In this document: positions 51,749-60,144 of the stretch, piece by piece
Numbering within the stretch: the stretch's first letter is position 1
Layout: every line of letters starts with the position of its first letter
Origin: JAVBTT01 sp031556035
GTDB taxonomy: Bacteria; Bacillota; Clostridia; Oscillospirales; UBA929
Assembly: GCA_031556035.1 (NCBI GenBank)
Contig: JAVBTT010000012.1
Span: forward strand, 1 to 64,000
Length of the DNA stretch: 64,000 nucleotides
Direction: 5' to 3'
Notes under the pieces: model-generated
The model's database searches: none
What the model was told of the DNA's origin: nothing
Seen by the model: the letters and a program-made list of their open reading frames with translations, nothing else
Made by a program: the position numbers and the translations under genes

Positions 51749-52876
51749 TTATTTGATACTCAAGTGTCTGTTTTGATAGTCAATAACCAAAACTTTGCCA
51801 ATTGCTGCGTCACTACCTAAAGCACCAGCTTGAACTAATGTCCGACCTTTACTGTACTCACTATCAGAAAGTACAAAAGCATCTTGCAACGTTATTTGTG
51901 CGCCTCCAATATCGATAGGCAGTTTTAGTACAACATAGCCACTATATATTGAAGGTTCAGACTGACCAACGCCCATCATTTCGCGTTCGCTTTTTTCCGC
52001 TCCGGGAAATCGCCCGACTGTACTTTTCCCAAAATTAGTTACAGTTCCACCAGTATCAAAACCTGTGACAATCGTTTCGCACCCGTTTATCGCTATCTTC
52101 ACCATCGGGAAAAAATCACAGCACATATTTCGCTTTATATTTTCTTGAATCGAAGCGCGTACTTTCACTTTGCGGTTTTGATAATCAATTTCCCAGTACA
52201 GGTGTTTTATAATCTCCCAACCAATCAAGCCGTCGATTTTTGGGCCCCCAACAGAACTAAAATCGAGGGCTTCATCGGGTATAATCACGCACCGCTTGTT
52301 TTTGATGATAGATTTTCCGAGCTCAAGTTTGTCAATTCTGGCTGTTTGTGTAGCCATAGCACCTTCTGTTGCCGCTGCGACATCAATGTTTTTTTCTTCA
52401 ATAGTAAGACCGCAACGCTCTACCACAGATGCAGTAACGATAGTTGCCATTGCGCCTGTATCAACAAGAAATTTATTGCTCATCCCATTTATTTGAACGG
52501 TCATAAGCGGTTGAATCCACGGAAATTCCGGCATATCAACTATCGCGGCCTCTGGTGACAGCAAGAATTCTGTATCTCGAATATCATACATGTCTATTTG
52601 CTCTGCTTCTTCTTCATTTCGTGGAAATCCAAGTGCGCTCAGTTCGTCAAACCTGTCCTGCCATATCAATATTGCAAAAAGAAGTTCAGCAGCAGTATTC
52701 TTGATTTCCTTATCACATGGAACCGCCAGTAAATCCCTGAGTAATATTTCAGATTGTTCTTCATTGCTGTCAAGAAACAACTTGACTGCTTTGCGGATTG
52801 TAATCTGTTCCTCTGTCAGACCTTCTTCGGGAAAGTCTGTAATACACAATCGTTTAACATTTTCAATAAAAGACAT
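51749..52876 (-). CDS. Retropepsin-like aspartic protease with two lobes
   Basis: A 375-residue protein, no signal peptide. After an acidic helical N-terminal region (1-115) come two retropepsin-like lobes: DTG at 139-141 (FLVDTGAMATIV) with the later IDGLIGWEII, and DTG at 274-276 (GFDTGGTVTNF) with ALGSDAAIG. Two DTG lobes on one chain could form a complete active site, as pepsins do. The gene is clearly more AT-rich than its neighbours and is bracketed by IS630 and IS5-like remnants, suggesting acquisition. The ATG at 52876 follows GAGGGG by 8 bases. Function unknown. Confidence 0.75.
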   Translation of the reverse strand: MSFIENVKRLCITDFPEEGLTEEQITIRKAVKLFLDSNEEQSEILLRDLLAVPCDKEIKNTAAELLFAILIWQDRFDELSALGFPRNEEEAEQIDMYDIRDTEFLLSPEAAIVDMPEFPWIQPLMTVQINGMSNKFLVDTGAMATIVTASVVERCGLTIEEKNIDVAAATEGAMATQTARIDKLELGKSIIKNKRCVIIPDEALDFSSVGGPKIDGLIGWEIIKHLYWEIDYQNRKVKVRASIQENIKRNMCCDFFPMVKIAINGCETIVTGFDTGGTVTNFGKSTVGRFPGAEKSEREMMGVGQSEPSIYSGYVVLKLPIDIGGAQITLQDAFVLSDSEYSKGRTLVQAGALGSDAAIGKVLVIDYQNRHLSIK

Positions 52877-52912
52877 TCTTAGCACCCCTCATTATTTTTA
52901 GATGAAAAACTA

Positions 52913-53050
52913 TCAATGTCCCTCAAAGACAGACTGATTTTTAACCACGCCTTTGAAGCGAACCCGTTTGTTCTGCTTTCTGAATGTGCCTTTATAGGGT
53001 GACCGCAATTTGGTGAGCCACCGATCCAAATCAGCGTTTTTATCCTTCAT
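52913..53050 (-). mobile_element. IS5-like transposase C-terminal remnant
   Basis: A 45-codon frame (DLDRWLTKLRSPYKGTF, RKQNKRVRFKGVVKNQ) resembles the C-terminal end of IS5-type DDE transposases. The rest of the gene is missing. Its upstream edge joins directly to a 50-bp sequence matching the left half of the palindromic repeats at 14393 and 25768, which links those repeats to this element. Confidence 0.6.
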
Positions 53051-53051
53051 A

Positions 53052-53101
53052 GGCAAGTTTTTGCCGATTATATTATCTACTCTCTAAACAGATATTAGTA
53101 T
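53052..53101 (-). repeat. Half copy of the 103-bp palindromic repeat
   Basis: Read on the minus strand it begins ATACTAATATCTGT and ends CGGCAAAAACTTGCC, matching 25768-25817 at most positions, and stops where the transposase remnant starts. It seems to be an element end or a truncated MITE. Confidence 0.75.
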
Positions 53102-54023
53102 TCCCGCGGCCCGGAAGCGTTTTGTTCAGCACATATATCAGCGCTGCGGAGCAGGCCAGCGCAAACGCCAGTATAATCAGAGTGCCGGTGATGGCGTATG
53201 GGTCTCCCGCGCTCTCTCCGGCCATGTCTTCACCGGCTTCAATGAATTCCCCCATACGGTCAAGAAATTCCCCCAGCAGCACGTTGCCGGCATTCATAAA
53301 GAAGTGACACAATATCGCTGCCCACAGAGATCGGGATCGCCAACAGAGCCAACCCAGCAGCAGACCGAGCATAAACGCGTAGGAGCCCTGCACAATGTTG
53401 AAGTGTATAATGCCGAATATCACCGCTTGGAGGGCTATCGCGGCGAAGGGTGGCATTATCTTCATTAGCCTGTCCTGAGTCATCCCCCTGAGACAAAGCT
53501 CCTCGACTATGGGGGCGCCTATCCCGACCACAAGCAGCTGCATGGGGAATGTGCCCATGGACAGGGACTCCATGTGCTGGGCGTAGTTTCCAAAGTTCTG
53601 AGGCAGGAAGGATAATACGGATAATATTACAAAGTACGAGGAGACGGTCAGGACAAGTATCAGAAAAATGTTCCCGGCGCCAAGGCCCGGAAGGCTGATT
53701 TGCTTCTCCTGCCCTCGGCGGAACCTGATATAAAACGGAATAAATACAGCCAGGCACAGTACCATGCTGATGATCATCATTGGCATGAGCCAGGAGTCGA
53801 GGTAGTCATTGGTCAAAGCCATAATTTCCTCGTAGCTCATTGAGGCATAATCGTTTGACAGACTAAGACTAATATTGAGCATGACGCTGCCGACCAGGGC
53901 CACTATGGTCTGCATAGCGATATAGAGCGCGGGGGGCCAAAGTGCGTTCCAGATCGTCAGCGCCACATTGGGCCGCATGGGGTAATTATCGGGAAAACGC
54001 TGATAAGCGGTGTAATTATCCAT
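53073..54023 (-). CDS. CPBP-family intramembrane metalloprotease
   Basis: A 316-residue protein with about eight membrane segments and the CPBP/Abi signature: EELCLRG (glutamate pair and Arg), then FGIIHFN, with a later CHFFMNA histidine. Related to Rce1-type CAAX proteases; bacterial members act in protein maturation or bacteriocin immunity, and the substrate here is unknown. The start at 54023 is chosen because the longer frame lies within the upstream CYTH gene, with which it overlaps by 8 bases. Its 3' end runs into the palindromic half copy. Confidence 0.88.
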   Translation of the reverse strand: MDNYTAYQRFPDNYPMRPNVALTIWNALWPPALYIAMQTIVALVGSVMLNISLSLSNDYASMSYEEIMALTNDYLDSWLMPMMIISMVLCLAVFIPFYIRFRRGQEKQISLPGLGAGNIFLILVLTVSSYFVILSVLSFLPQNFGNYAQHMESLSMGTFPMQLLVVGIGAPIVEELCLRGMTQDRLMKIMPPFAAIALQAVIFGIIHFNIVQGSYAFMLGLLLGWLCWRSRSLWAAILCHFFMNAGNVLLGEFLDRMGEFIEAGEDMAGESAGDPYAITGTLIILAFALACSAALIYVLNKTLPGRGNTNICLESR

Positions 54024-54648
54024 TCTGATCCTCCGATTCGCCCGATTCCAGCAGGCGCAGCGCCCGCATATACTTGCTGTGGCACTCCTTGGAAAGGTTG
54101 AATTTCGATTCCCAGGACGCTGCAATCGAAACCATTTCTTCAGGCTCGCCGGAGAGAAGCTCCAGCTCCAGCTCAAGCATGGGCTCGGTCTTGTCTCCAG
54201 CCCTGATGTGCCCCCTGTCGATGGCCAGCTCGACTATCGAGCCCTCGGGCAGCCGAAGCTTTGTTGCGTGCCTCACAAAGCTGACTGAGCAGCGCTCTAC
54301 AAAACCTGAGAGCTCCAGCAGCTCGCGCGGAGCGCCCCGGTGCACGAGCGCCGGGAGCGCTTCCTCAATCGATTCTCCCGGTATTTGCCATTCCTCGCGT
54401 GAAAACAGGGATTCCTCCTGAAAGCCCATCTGCTTAAAAGCGATGATGGAGGCGTCGTCCTCAAGGCGACGTCGCAGAGTCCATTTGCGTCGGTACAGCT
54501 CGTGCGACGGGGTATCGAAATATGTCGAGCGCATCGTGACATCCCGCCAGGCCTCCATGCGGCCCTCCTCGACCACCGCATCGTCGCATATGAGCCCGAC
54601 GGTCTTGTTGTTGTTTATCCTGAGCTTTATTTCGATTTCCACAGCCAT
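54016..54648 (-). CDS. CYTH-domain protein (triphosphate tunnel type)
   Basis: A 210-residue protein beginning with the CYTH signature EIEIK (residues 4-8). Alternating charged beta strands (RSTYFDTPSHELYRRKWTLR, MLELELELLSGE) form the tunnel fold that hydrolyses tripolyphosphate or adenylyl substrates with Mg2+ or Mn2+. The exact substrate is open. It is the first gene of a two-gene unit with the CPBP protease. Confidence 0.9.
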   Translation of the reverse strand: MAVEIEIKLRINNNKTVGLICDDAVVEEGRMEAWRDVTMRSTYFDTPSHELYRRKWTLRRRLEDDASIIAFKQMGFQEESLFSREEWQIPGESIEEALPALVHRGAPRELLELSGFVERCSVSFVRHATKLRLPEGSIVELAIDRGHIRAGDKTEPMLELELELLSGEPEEMVSIAASWESKFNLSKECHSKYMRALRLLESGESEDQNG

Positions 54649-54692
54649 TGAGCAGCCCTCCGGTCGGTTAGAATATGTATTGCATTATATGA

Positions 54693-54985
54693 TTATTTAC
54701 AGATAATATATTTGTTCGGCGGGAGCTTTGATTGAAGAAAGGCGCTAAGCTCCTCAAGGGAGCTGTTAGATATTCCGGTTTTGGGGACAAGAAGTGAACT
54801 GTAAATGTCAAAATCAAATTCGACATGTATCATGGCATCTTCTCCAAGCGTACATAAAGTGTACGGACATTGCGATGTAACCGCCGTTTAATTCACAATA
54901 CACTATTTCCCTGAACATTTCAATAGCGCCGTCATTTCCCGACCAAAAATCCACAGGCCCATCTATTATAATTTCTCATACCAAA
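54693..54985 (-). pseudogene. Decayed gene of unknown function upstream of spoIIE
   Basis: On the minus strand one frame (about 54985-54880) encodes EIIIDGPVDFWSGNDGAIEMF and YCELNGGYIAM, then a second frame (about 54875-54693) encodes GEDAMIHVEFDFDIYSSLLV and ends in LPPNKYIICK. The two parts join near 54876 by a frameshift, and an in-frame TGA precedes the first part. No family is recognised. This explains the 385-base gap between the CYTH gene and spoIIE; the stretch is more AT-rich than its surroundings. Confidence 0.6.
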
Positions 54986-55033
54986 AGTTAGCGCCGGCGC
55001 TGCTTTAGGACAAGCAATATGGGGGAGTATACA

Positions 55034-57391
55034 ATGGAGAACAGGCGTCTTGAGAGAGCAGCGCCTCGGTTTGGTCTTGCGGGGGCGGTTAAAGAGCTGC
55101 TGGCGAACCCAGTCTTTTATCGTGCGCTGGGTTACGCAGCCCGCACGGTAATGGGCTTTTTGCTGGCCCGCGCGGTGATATTGGGCAATCTGGCCCCGTT
55201 TGGGGTGGGGCTAGCCGCGGCGGCCGGCGGCGGGCTCGGAGGGCTGTTGGCGGCAGTTGGAGCTCTCGGGGGATACCTGCTTTCCTGGGACGATGTCGAC
55301 AGCATCAAATACATAGCAATTCTCGTGATCGTATACAGCTCGGGCTTTGTGTTCAGGGGAAGCAAATTTTCAAAGCACATCTTTTTTATGCCGACAGCGG
55401 CAGCTATTTCAGCCGCGTTTGTGGGGGGCGTCATACTCGCGGGAGAAGGCTTCGGCCTGACAAGCGTCTTGGTGTTCCTCACCGACACCCTGATGATGGC
55501 GGGCAGCGCGTATTTTTACAGCGTCGCTCTGAGCGGTCAGGATTCGGAGGGAAGGCTGCGCCGTTCGGTAAGCCAGCTGGTGCTTTCCGCCACTTTGTTT
55601 ATGTCGCTGAGCGGATGGGTTGTGCTGGGGCAGCTTCATCCGGCGCGCTTTGCGGCATCGCTTTTTGTGCTCCTCAGCGCTTACCGGGGCGGCGCCGGCG
55701 TGGGCAGCGCGAGCGGGCTTGCTATAGGGCTGACGATGGACATGGCGCTGGGGCGGGCTTACTTCTCCATGGCGTACGGGATATCCGGGCTGCTGGCCGG
55801 GGTGTTCAAGAAGAGGGGAAAGCTGCTGGCCGCGGTCATATACGTTGTAGCCGGAGGTGCTACGGCGCTTTGGGCGGACAGCCCCAGCCTGAGGGTGGCT
55901 GTGCTGATAGAGACGTTTGTGGCCTCAACGGCCTTTATGCTGATACCGGATAAATCCTCCGCGCGGGCTATCGAGGGCCTAGAGGAGGAGCCGGACGCCA
56001 GGAACGACGGGGCAAAGCGCTCGCAGAGCTTTGCGAGGCGCAGACTTGAAAACACCTCCTCTGCTTTCCGGGAGCTCTACAATTCCCTTCAGAACGCGTT
56101 TGAGGGGGTGGACAGCCGCAACGACAACGACATCTTTACGGTGTTTGACCAGACCGCCGAAAAGGTATGCAGGCGCTGCGCGATGCGCGGGGTGTGCTGG
56201 GACAGGGACGCCTCAATGACCAGGCAGGTATTTTCCGACGCATCCGCCAGGCTCGGTAAGAGAGGGAGGGCGGAAAGCGGGGATTTCCCGGCCCATTTCG
56301 CGTCCCGCTGCGTACAGTTCGGAAAATTTCTTGCCTCAATCAATGAGGAAATGAACGCCCTGCTGATAAGGCGTCAATATAAGAGCAGGCTCAGCGAGAA
56401 CCGCACCCAGATATGCCGGCAGTATTCCGAGATGTCGCGCATCCTTGAGCATGTGGCGGGGGAGGTCGGGCAGGGGATAACCTTTGACGACAGGGCGGAG
56501 CAAAGGCTGCAGCGCTATCTCAAGGGCAGTCGGCTTGATCTCAAGGGGATGGTATATAAGGACGCCGCTGGCAGGCGCTGGGTGGAGATAGAGGGGAACG
56601 AGGCCGGCAGGCTGCTGGAAATGGAGAGGGCGAATATGCTGCGGCAGGTGGGGATGTGCGCCGGATTCCCGGTGTCTCAGCCAGAATACGCGGTCAATCC
56701 CCATTGCGCGCGCCTGCTGTTTGGCGAAGCCGAGTGCTATTCGGCGACACTCGGGGTGGCTTCGCACAAGAAAAAGGGCGAGGAAATCAGCGGCGACAGC
56801 GGGACATACTTCAAGACGCCGGACGGGAAGCTGTTTATTCTGCTGTCGGACGGTATGGGCAGCGGAATGGAGGCGGCTGTGGGCTCGTCACAGGCGATAA
56901 AGCTTCTGGAGCGCTTTTTGCGCGCCGGAATACAGCCTGAGATAGCGCTGGAGACGCTTAACTCCGCTCTGGTGCTCAGGGAAGAGGGGGGATTTGTGAC
57001 GGTCGATCTGCTGATATGCGATCTTCTCAGCGGTGAGACAAGGTTTTTTAAGAACGGCGCGTCGCCCACCTATATAAAGAAGGGAGAAAAAGTCAAACGA
57101 GTCTCGGGAAAGGCGCTGCCCTCTGGGATGGGCCTTGGCGGCAACGGAGCGCCGGATATGACTTCGATACAGCTCAATTCCGGCGATGTCTGCGTCATGG
57201 TATCTGATGGGGTTACGGGCACGGAGGGAGGTGAGTGGTTGATCCCGGCGCTCCAGGGCTGCGGGCAGGAAACTCCCAAGGATTTGGCAGCTGAGGTGCT
57301 GCGCCAGGCGGTGCTGCGCGAGGGCAGGTGCGACGACATGACTGTTATCGCGCTGAAGGTTCATAAGAGAAAAGACGCCGAATTGGAATAG
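55034..57391 (+). CDS. spoIIE: Stage II sporulation protein E
   Basis: A 785-residue phosphatase. The first about 315 residues contain ten or so membrane segments, a central oligomerisation region follows (about 320-560, with cysteines in CRRCAMRGVCWDRD), and a PP2C domain ends the protein (about 570-785; LLSDGMGSGMEAAVGS, VSDGVTGTEGGEWL, CDDMTVIALKV). SpoIIE dephosphorylates SpoIIAA to free sigma-F and takes part in polar septation. GGGGGAG lies 6 bases before the ATG at 55034. No clear Spo0A-type promoter was found. Confidence 0.95.
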   Translation: MENRRLERAAPRFGLAGAVKELLANPVFYRALGYAARTVMGFLLARAVILGNLAPFGVGLAAAAGGGLGGLLAAVGALGGYLLSWDDVDSIKYIAILVIVYSSGFVFRGSKFSKHIFFMPTAAAISAAFVGGVILAGEGFGLTSVLVFLTDTLMMAGSAYFYSVALSGQDSEGRLRRSVSQLVLSATLFMSLSGWVVLGQLHPARFAASLFVLLSAYRGGAGVGSASGLAIGLTMDMALGRAYFSMAYGISGLLAGVFKKRGKLLAAVIYVVAGGATALWADSPSLRVAVLIETFVASTAFMLIPDKSSARAIEGLEEEPDARNDGAKRSQSFARRRLENTSSAFRELYNSLQNAFEGVDSRNDNDIFTVFDQTAEKVCRRCAMRGVCWDRDASMTRQVFSDASARLGKRGRAESGDFPAHFASRCVQFGKFLASINEEMNALLIRRQYKSRLSENRTQICRQYSEMSRILEHVAGEVGQGITFDDRAEQRLQRYLKGSRLDLKGMVYKDAAGRRWVEIEGNEAGRLLEMERANMLRQVGMCAGFPVSQPEYAVNPHCARLLFGEAECYSATLGVASHKKKGEEISGDSGTYFKTPDGKLFILLSDGMGSGMEAAVGSSQAIKLLERFLRAGIQPEIALETLNSALVLREEGGFVTVDLLICDLLSGETRFFKNGASPTYIKKGEKVKRVSGKALPSGMGLGGNGAPDMTSIQLNSGDVCVMVSDGVTGTEGGEWLIPALQGCGQETPKDLAAEVLRQAVLREGRCDDMTVIALKVHKRKDAELE

Positions 57392-57460
57392 CTTTTATCT
57401 TTTGGGGAAATAATACAGTCAACACGTGGTTCTCGAGTATTGAGCTTTTGATGTATGGAA

Positions 57461-57490
57461 GTGTATTCCCGCCTTTGGAGGGGAATACAC
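57461..57490. terminator. 10-bp hairpin after spoIIE
   Basis: GTGTATTCCC (57461-57470) pairs with GGGAATACAC (57481-57490); the loop can add further pairs. The T-tract is weak. Confidence 0.65.
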
Positions 57491-57519
57491 AACCCTTATT
57501 ATTTCCTTAAAGTTGGAGC

Positions 57520-57795
57520 GTGAGCGATTTGGTAAAGGGACTGTCCCGTCGTGTGGTCGTGGTGAGATTCCCGGATACGAGGGCGTTTGAGCAGGCCATA
57601 TTTGTGCTGAGGGACGAGAAATCGGCTGGCGTTTCCTCGGACGAGCTTGTCCGGGAGGCGTGCAGCGTCGCGGAAAGTTATGTCAGAAGGCCGGGCGGGC
57701 GAAAAGCGCTGCCCCCGATTGTATATCTGGCAGCCGGCGCCGCCCTTACCGGAGTTGCGTGGCTGGTGACCTTTTTAATAAAGCTGCTTTTATAG
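57520..57795 (+). CDS. Small protein with a C-terminal membrane segment
   Basis: A 91-residue protein with a mixed alpha/beta N-terminal region (RRVVVVRFPDTRAFEQAIFVL, SSDELVREACSVAESY) and one C-terminal membrane segment (about residues 68-90). The start is uncertain: GTG at 57520 is very close to GGAG, and an in-frame TTG shortly after is better spaced. It follows spoIIE and a hairpin and ends at a strong terminator. Similar short tail-anchored proteins follow spoIIE in some Clostridia, but I cannot name the family. Confidence 0.6.
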   Translation: MSDLVKGLSRRVVVVRFPDTRAFEQAIFVLRDEKSAGVSSDELVREACSVAESYVRRPGGRKALPPIVYLAAGAALTGVAWLVTFLIKLLL

Positions 57796-57797
57796 AT

Positions 57798-57839
57798 GAC
57801 AGCATGATCCCCCGCCGTAAGGCGGGGGATCATGCTGTC
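57798..57839. terminator. Perfect 19-bp hairpin between convergent genes
   Basis: Arms 57798-57816 and 57821-57839 match perfectly around GTAA. The core CCCCGCC/GGCGGGG repeats the pattern at 29971, 61388 and 62643. Confidence 0.9.
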
Positions 57840-57843
57840 GCTC

Positions 57844-59484
57844 CTATTTTTCACTGTCCTGCCTTCTGATTTGGGCGCGCTTTATTTTTCCGGATACCGT
57901 TTTTGGAAGCTCAGACACAAACTCCACGATACGCGGGTATTTATATGGCGCGGTGACCCGCTTGACATGCTCCTGAAGCTCCTTCGCGAGCCCTTCAGAC
58001 GGACTGTAGCCCGCCGCAAGTATTACACTGGCCTTGACCACCTGGCCGCGCACAGGGTCGGGCACTGCCGTCACCGCGCACTCTACGACGGCGGGGTGCT
58101 CGATAAGCGCGCTCTCCACCTCAAAGGGTCCGATGCGGTAGCCGGAGCACTTGATTACGTCGTCGTTGCGCCCGACAAACCAGTAGTAGCCGTCGTCGTC
58201 GCGCCAGGCCACGTCTCCCGTGCGATACATGCCATCATGTATTACTGAGGAGGTGTATTCGCTGTCGTTGTAATAGCCCTTGAACAGGCCGTTGGGCTTT
58301 GAGAGTCCGCGGATGACGATTTCGCCCTCCTCGCCCTCCTCACAGCTCCCGCCCTCGGCGTTTACAAGGTCGATATCATAGAGGGGGGACGGCTTGCCCA
58401 TGGAGCCTGGCCGGGGTTCTGTCCAGGGGTGATTGGCTATAAGCACTGTTGATTCGCTCTGCCCGAAGCCCTCGGTGAGCTTGAGCCCCGTGAGCTCGTA
58501 AAAGCGGCGGTATACATCCGGGTTGAGCGGCTCGCCTGCGTTGCAGCAGTGCTTGATGGAGCTGAGGTCGTATGTCGTCAGATCCTCCTGGAGCATGAAC
58601 CGGTACATAGTCGGCGGAGCGCAGAACGTCGTGAGTTTATAATCCTGCATCTTCCGAAGCAGGTTCTTGGGGACAAACTTGTCCATGTCATAGGCGAAGA
58701 TCACCGCGCCGCATATCCACTGCCCGTATATCTTGCCCCAGCCGAACTTGGCCCAGCCCGAGTCGGACACCGACATGTGCAGCCCGCCGTCCCGCACCTG
58801 CTGCCAGTACTTCGCCGTGACGATGTGCCCCAGCGGATGGACAAAATCGTGCATGACCATCTTGGGCATCCCGGTTGTGCCTGAGGTAAAGTACATCAGC
58901 ATCAGGTCGTCGTTTTTTGTTGAGGCGTCCCCGGAGGGGCGCATAAACTCTGATGTATGGCTCTCAAGGTCGAAGTCGAGCCAGCCGGGGCGCTTCCCGG
59001 CAACGAGCGCGCGCGGAAGTGAAACCTCCGAGCTCTCAACCTGCCCGACAAGATAATCGTCCGCGACGCAGACCAGCATGGAGACGTCTGCCGCCTTGAC
59101 GCGATATGCGATATCCTTGGAGGTGAGCTGAAGCGAGGCAGGAATCACAACCGCGCCCAGCTTGTGCAGCGCGACAGCGCAAATCCAGTATTCCCAGCGG
59201 CGGCGCAGTATCAGAAGCACCTTGTCGCCCTTTTTTATCCCGTTTGAAACAAACCAGTTGGCGGCGCGGTTTGAAAGCTCGGAGACATCGCCGAAGGTCA
59301 GCGTTTTCTCTCCGCCGTGGTCATCGCACCAGACAAGGGCCTTTTTGCCGGGGTCGAGTTTTGCCCACTCGTCGATTATGTCGAAGCCGAAGTTGAAGCC
59401 GTCAGGAACGTTAAGGGTGTAGTTTTCAGCAAAATCCTCGTAGGAGTCAAACTCCGTGCGGGGCAGAAATCTTTCAATCAGCAT
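57844..59484 (-). CDS. Acyl-CoA synthetase (AMP-forming), medium-chain type
   Basis: A 546-residue ANL-superfamily ligase with the P-loop (YFTSGTTGMPK), the A5 region (EGFGQSESTVL), A7 (YRTGDVAWRDDDGYYWFVGRNDDVIK) and the A10 lysine (PKTVSGKIKRAQIR). Related to acetyl/medium-chain acyl-CoA synthetases. The acid used is not predictable. Start at 59484 after AAAGGA; its 5' end lies 41 bases from the end of the regulator gene, and the longer frame would overlap it. Co-transcribed with an XRE-cupin regulator. Confidence 0.9.
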   Translation of the reverse strand: MLIERFLPRTEFDSYEDFAENYTLNVPDGFNFGFDIIDEWAKLDPGKKALVWCDDHGGEKTLTFGDVSELSNRAANWFVSNGIKKGDKVLLILRRRWEYWICAVALHKLGAVVIPASLQLTSKDIAYRVKAADVSMLVCVADDYLVGQVESSEVSLPRALVAGKRPGWLDFDLESHTSEFMRPSGDASTKNDDLMLMYFTSGTTGMPKMVMHDFVHPLGHIVTAKYWQQVRDGGLHMSVSDSGWAKFGWGKIYGQWICGAVIFAYDMDKFVPKNLLRKMQDYKLTTFCAPPTMYRFMLQEDLTTYDLSSIKHCCNAGEPLNPDVYRRFYELTGLKLTEGFGQSESTVLIANHPWTEPRPGSMGKPSPLYDIDLVNAEGGSCEEGEEGEIVIRGLSKPNGLFKGYYNDSEYTSSVIHDGMYRTGDVAWRDDDGYYWFVGRNDDVIKCSGYRIGPFEVESALIEHPAVVECAVTAVPDPVRGQVVKASVILAAGYSPSEGLAKELQEHVKRVTAPYKYPRIVEFVSELPKTVSGKIKRAQIRRQDSEK

Positions 59485-59524
59485 GTCTGTATCAGTCCTT
59501 TCAAGGCGCGTGGCTGCGCTCTTC

Positions 59525-60070
59525 TTATTCCGCAATAACCGTCAAAAATTTGGCCGTGCCGCCCACGGCGCGCTGGCCGTGCGGATGCGCGGGGCTAAAA
59601 TATATGCTGTCCCCGGACTCAAGGCGGATAACCTTGCTGTCAAAATAGAGGTCTATAACGCCCTCCAGCACAAGGTTGAACTCCTGCCCGGGATGGGTGA
59701 CGAGCTCGGGCTCGTCTGACGGGTCAACCGAGACGAGCAGGGGCTCCATTATTTTGCGCTTGAAGGTGCTGGCAAGGCTCTGGAACGAATAGCCGGGGTA
59801 GCGGTCGATGCGCCTGCCCTGGCCTCTGCGCACGACGCAATAGGTTTGCAGGTGCGGGGCCTTGCCGGTGAGCAGCTCGTTTATGTCCACCGATAACAGG
59901 TTTGACAGCTGATAGAGTACGCTGATCGGGATATCCTCGCCGCAATCCTCATAGGAAGCGTATTTCTCGTCCGAGATTCCGAGGCTCTCCGCCATGGACG
60001 CCCGCGTGTATCCGCATATGTCGCGCAGTTCGCGTATGCGGTCGGCCATAGCCCTGATTTCGTCGCTCAT
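59525..60070 (-). CDS. XRE-family regulator with cupin domain
   Basis: A 181-residue protein with an HTH (residues 8-62, CGYTRASMAESLGISDEKYASYE) and a C-terminal cupin_2 domain (about 105-180; HPGQEFNLVLEGVIDLYF, GDSIYFSPAHPHGQRA) that would bind a small effector. It lies directly upstream of the acyl-CoA synthetase on the same strand, and this pair is frequent in Clostridia, so it probably controls that gene in response to the acid or its CoA ester. It is divergent from ahcY. Confidence 0.9.
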   Translation of the reverse strand: MSDEIRAMADRIRELRDICGYTRASMAESLGISDEKYASYEDCGEDIPISVLYQLSNLLSVDINELLTGKAPHLQTYCVVRRGQGRRIDRYPGYSFQSLASTFKRKIMEPLLVSVDPSDEPELVTHPGQEFNLVLEGVIDLYFDSKVIRLESGDSIYFSPAHPHGQRAVGGTAKFLTVIAE

Positions 60071-60144
60071 TTGTTAAACCCCTCCTTGCAAAATTAATTT
60101 ATATATGATACCATTTCAGAAATAACTTGTAAAGGGGTTTGGCC

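Noticed and set aside
54819..54825. TTCGACA as a Spo0A box for spoIIE
   Set aside because: A single seven-base match over 200 bases from the start and inside the decayed coding sequence; no paired site or promoter nearby.
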